Shown: piece by piece, positions 6,882 through 8,782 of the stretch
How positions within the stretch are numbered: the stretch's first letter is position 1
How the letters are laid out: every line of letters begins with the position of its first letter
NCBI GenBank assembly: GCA_903832165.1
Contig: CAILAQ010000544.1
Span: 1 to 8,782 of the forward strand
Source: an uncultured Bacteroidota bacterium
Lineage (GTDB): Bacteria > Bacteroidota > Bacteroidia > Bacteroidales > UBA12481
DNA length: 8,782 bases
Reading direction: 5' to 3'
The notes under the pieces: model-generated
What the model saw: the letters and a program-made list of their open reading frames with translations, nothing else
Databases searched by the model: none
Told to the model about the DNA's origin: nothing
Position numbers and translations under genes: made by a program

Positions 6882-6913
6882 TTGACGAACCGTATTAAAT
6901 GCTTGACGAATCG
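6882..6913. repeat. Pair of 11-base direct repeats 21 bases apart upstream of the kinase gene
   Basis: TTGACGAACCG (6882-6892) and TTGACGAATCG (6903-6913) match in 10 of 11 positions and start exactly 21 bases apart, two helical turns, placing both on the same face of the DNA. They fill most of the 91-base gap between the Omp85 gene and the kinase gene and sit immediately upstream of the putative -33 element. They could be a two-site operator. Alternatively they are remnants of a short intergenic repeat: TGACGA also occurs in the 8206 region. Confidence 0.6.
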
Positions 6914-6917
6914 AAAA

Positions 6918-8159
6918 TCACATTTCGAAATAGAGCCAGTTTTTTCCGGACGGATTATAACTGAACGATATCAGGAGGCTGGCTGCAGGGTACATGGGTA
7001 TGGTAAACTGGAATCCGGTTCCGATGGCATAACTGCTTTTTGCAGTTGCCGGGTCCCAAATGGTTTTTATTGCGGAGCCGTATTGGGCAAAGACGGATTG
7101 TTCAACTGCCAGATAATCCCTGTTGAGCCAGGTATAATACAGTCCGGCGGACATAAGACTCATCAGCTTACCGGTAATATCACCATATTCAATTCCCCTG
7201 ACCTGAGACGGACCATATCTTCTCCATAAAAAGGGATAATCGCTGGTATCAAAACATCCCTGCCATTTCAGACTGAGCTGCAATTTTGGTTTAAGAAGCT
7301 TATGGTATTCAGCATCAAGCGCTGCTTCGAAATAACTTTTTGTTCCCGCATTGAGGGCAATTCCCGAGCCAATCATTCCTGAAATTTTGAATCCTTCCAG
7401 CTGATGGCGGCGATGGGTAATGGTTCCAACAGATTCTGTCACCCTGAAAAACCAAAAGCAATGGTCAAAATCCACCGGAGGATTATACGGATCGTAAAGA
7501 CCAAAAAAGTATTTTCTATCAAGCCGGGTATAGCCCATTTCAATATCGGGTGAAAAAGTGTAATGATAATCCTGATGAAAGGGATTGACGATAGTAAAAA
7601 ATGCCTGGTTGCAAATAACACTATCCAATTGCTCCCTCCTGACGTTCGCTCCGATCGACATATTCTTCCAAAGCAGTTGACGCGGAATGGTTAATCTGAT
7701 CTCCCCCAGGCTGGGTTCTGATTGACCATATTGACCCCGTATTTCCAGCCGGATATTCCGGCCAAGGAAATTCCGGTCGGCCAAACCGGCGGCTATCCGG
7801 AGATCATGTTTCTGAAAATTTCCACCGATAATGGGAACTATGGTAAGTGCATCACGGGTAACCAACCGCAAAGCCGATCGCCCGTCGGGGAGTGAATCCC
7901 AGCGACAATCCACAGAGGCGAAATTCTGCAGGTTCCAAATCTTTTTAAGGGAAAGTTCCAGATTTTGGGAAGTAACCGTATCTCCAGCTTCAAATTCGAG
8001 TTCTGCCAGAATAATTTTATCACGTGTGCGCCAGTTTCGTTCGAGGATAATGGTGTCGGCACGCCGGGATGCAAATACATCGACCTTCACCAACTGAGGA
8101 AAAGCCGGGGACACAAAAGAAGTGGCCAGGAGGATGATCAGGAGGTGCTTGATGTTCAT
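6918..8159 (-). CDS. Compact Omp85/BamA-like outer-membrane protein with one POTRA domain
   Basis: The 413-residue protein has a signal peptide (residues 1-19, SPA before FPQ), one POTRA-like domain at about 32-103 (RTRDKIILAELEFEAGD followed by the LSLKKIWNLQNFASV helix-strand pattern and a final strand ending LVTRD), and a beta-barrel to the C-terminus. YGPSQVRGIEYG carries a VRG motif (320-322) matching the conserved (V/I)RG(F/Y) of the Omp85 barrel loop L6. BamA and TamA have five and three POTRA domains and are much longer, so this is neither; small Omp85 proteins of this size are common in Bacteroidota and mostly of unknown client. Acting in the outer membrane, it could insert or export proteins or lipids. 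The ATG at 8159-8157 is chosen because it starts a classic signal peptide; a longer form from TTG at 8204 would translate the 17-base repeat. The gene ends 91 bases before the kinase gene. Confidence 0.85.
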   Translation of the reverse strand: MNIKHLLIILLATSFVSPAFPQLVKVDVFASRRADTIILERNWRTRDKIILAELEFEAGDTVTSQNLELSLKKIWNLQNFASVDCRWDSLPDGRSALRLVTRDALTIVPIIGGNFQKHDLRIAAGLADRNFLGRNIRLEIRGQYGQSEPSLGEIRLTIPRQLLWKNMSIGANVRREQLDSVICNQAFFTIVNPFHQDYHYTFSPDIEMGYTRLDRKYFFGLYDPYNPPVDFDHCFWFFRVTESVGTITHRRHQLEGFKISGMIGSGIALNAGTKSYFEAALDAEYHKLLKPKLQLSLKWQGCFDTSDYPFLWRRYGPSQVRGIEYGDITGKLMSLMSAGLYYTWLNRDYLAVEQSVFAQYGSAIKTIWDPATAKSSYAIGTGFQFTIPMYPAASLLISFSYNPSGKNWLYFEM

Positions 8160-8188
8160 TGAGTAAAGATAGGCCAAAAAACAAAGAG

Positions 8189-8225
8189 GAGATTCGAAGA
8201 CCAATGACGAGATTCGAAGACCAAT
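8189..8225. repeat. Perfect 17-base direct repeat with 20-base period
   Basis: GAGATTCGAAGACCAAT occurs at 8189-8205 and 8209-8225, separated by GAC plus one changed base. Each copy holds the 6-bp palindrome TTCGAA. The pair lies 30-66 bases upstream of the Omp85 start codon. A -7-like TATCTTTA (complement of 8164-8171) lies between repeat and gene but lacks a well-spaced TTG. The repeat may be an operator pair or an intergenic tandem repeat. Confidence 0.8.
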
Positions 8226-8298
8226 TTTGAATTTTGAAATTACAGATAAAAATTCAGGTCCTGATCAGGGAGAGATCGCGCCTGATTTTCTGGTAAGG

Positions 8299-8369
8299 GA
8301 CGGGGTCCCCCTGCCTAATTTCGCGGTATGCGACGGGGTCCCCGCCTCCGGCTTCGCCTTCGCGGGGAT
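8299..8369. repeat. GC-rich palindromic intergenic repeat, two degenerate tandem copies
   Basis: GACGGGGTCCCC occurs at 8299-8310 and 8332-8343. Each copy is followed by a C/T-rich spacer and TTCGCGG with a nearby ATG (8320-8330 and 8360-8370), so the whole looks like two copies of one unit. The second can fold: CCCCGC (8340-8345) pairs with GCGGGG (8362-8367), and GGC (8350-8352) with GCC (8356-8358) inside. Read on the minus strand the second copy begins TCATCCCCGCGAAGGCGAAG, strongly like dispersed REP-type palindromes found between genes in many bacteria. Composition differs sharply from the A/T-rich flank. It contains no gene. Confidence 0.65.
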
Positions 8370-8401
8370 GACAACTCTCCGAGGGAAACCTGATCTTGTT
8401 C

Positions 8402-8433
8402 TTCGTGTCACGCGTTTCGTGTCACGAGTCACG
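8402..8433. repeat. Short tandem TTCGTGTCACG repeat just past the partial kinase gene
   Basis: TTCGTGTCACG occurs at 8402-8412 and 8416-8426 (14-base period), followed by a partial GTCACG at 8428-8433. It ends four bases before the stop codon of the upstream kinase gene. No T-tract follows, so it is not an intrinsic terminator. Probably a microsatellite-like intergenic repeat. Confidence 0.6.
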
Positions 8434-8436
8434 ATT

Positions 8437-8782
8437 TTAAGGTAGCGAAAAGGCAAACCTGCTGCCTATGCCGACCTGACTTTCCACCCAGATCTTACCA
8501 CCCTGAAGTTCAATCATCCCTTTACAGAGTGACAAACCCAGACCGGCACCTTCGAACCGGCGGATTGTGGTGGCATCAACCTGATAAAACCTATCGAATA
8601 CCTTATCGATCCTATCTTTCGGAATTCCCATACCGGAATCCCTCACGAAATAAATAATTCCTGAAGGGCCATTTTCCATACCTGCCTCAACAAACCCTTT
8701 TTCGGTAAATTTGAATGCGTTATTAATCAGGTTCGTGAACACCTGTTGAAACTTCATATTATCAGTCTCGATAAATAATACC
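8437..8782 (-). CDS. Sensor histidine kinase, C-terminal ATP-binding domain (5' part outside window)
   Basis: The visible 114 residues are the end of an HATPase domain. The first codons (from base 8781) read VLFIETDNMKFQQVFTNLIN, so the reading frame runs past the window edge and the internal ATG at 8757 is not the start. Motifs are the N-box TNLINNAFKFT (16-26), G1 DSGMGI (48-53), F-box FDRFYQVD, and G2 GAGLGLS (78-84), followed by the usual GGKIWVES and GSRFAFSLP ending. The protein stops right after the domain, so no receiver is fused at its C-terminus. It is clearly a different kinase from the three-PAS one, with limited identity. Input domains, membrane segments and partner are unknown. 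A weak stem (TCAGG/CCTGA units between 8254 and 8285, followed on the minus strand by TTTTT at 8249-8253) might end its transcript but is not convincing. Confidence 0.93.
   Translation of the reverse strand, partial: VLFIETDNMKFQQVFTNLINNAFKFTEKGFVEAGMENGPSGIIYFVRDSGMGIPKDRIDKVFDRFYQVDATTIRRFEGAGLGLSLCKGMIELQGGKIWVESQVGIGSRFAFSLP

Noticed and set aside
8160..8204. Longer N-terminus of the Omp85 protein from a TTG at 8204
   Set aside because: It would put 15 residues before a clear signal peptide and translate part of the 17-base repeat. TTG starts are rare in this phylum.
8249..8285. Terminator for the partial kinase gene from TCAGG/CCTGA stems plus a T-run
   Set aside because: The stems are only five to six base pairs, mutually exclusive, and the best one is separated from the T-run. 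Kept as a remark only.
8227..8456. Open frames of 63-72 residues on both strands across the gene-free stretch
   Set aside because: They translate the palindromic and tandem repeats (for example VIPAKAKPEAG), a known artefact of intergenic repeats, and overlap the end of the kinase gene.
1..8782. CRISPR array, tRNA, rRNA, insertion sequence or prophage genes
   Set aside because: No regularly spaced repeats with unique spacers, no cloverleaf-type or ribosomal sequence, and no transposase or integrase motif were seen on either strand.

Overview
The window looks like the chromosome of a member of the Bacteroidota, probably an environmental one. The basis is the gene content (a full-length TonB-dependent receptor, an RRM-type RNA-binding protein with a glycine-rich tail, PAS-rich sensor kinases, a single-POTRA Omp85 protein), promoter-like sites of the Bacteroidota type (TTG, about 17-20 bases, TAnnTTTG or TAnnTTCG), and mostly absent Shine-Dalgarno sequences. 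No genus can be named from this alone. All eight genes lie on the minus strand, so transcription runs from high to low coordinates. No tRNA, rRNA, CRISPR array, transposase or phage gene was seen.

Right part (8782 to 6918): the C-terminal ATP-binding end of a histidine kinase, then a 277-base gene-free stretch holding three kinds of short repeat (a TTCGTGTCACG tandem, a GC-rich palindromic element in two degenerate copies, and a perfect 17-base direct repeat), then a compact Omp85/BamA-like outer-membrane protein. Middle (6826 to 1920): a membrane-anchored three-PAS histidine kinase without a receiver domain, a small single-pass membrane protein of unknown function, and a TonB-dependent receptor of the heme/hemoglobin-receptor-like type. 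The gaps between these three are only 50 and 33 bases, and the receptor is followed by a strong intrinsic terminator, so kinase, small protein and receptor may form one transcript or two overlapping ones. Left part (1825 to 1): a secreted SGNH/GDSL-family hydrolase, the RRM RNA-binding protein with its own good promoter and terminator, and the N-terminal two thirds of a universal stress protein with an unusual palindrome at its putative promoter.

The most coherent reading is an envelope-centred set: sensing (kinase), uptake across the outer membrane (TonB receptor with its small membrane partner), outer-membrane assembly or export (Omp85 protein) and a secreted esterase. RNA-level and stress regulators follow as separate transcription units. 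No response regulator is visible, so the output of either kinase cannot be assigned. The least explained part is the small membrane protein next to the TonB receptor; the other points of interest are the short repeats and dyads in the intergenic regions.
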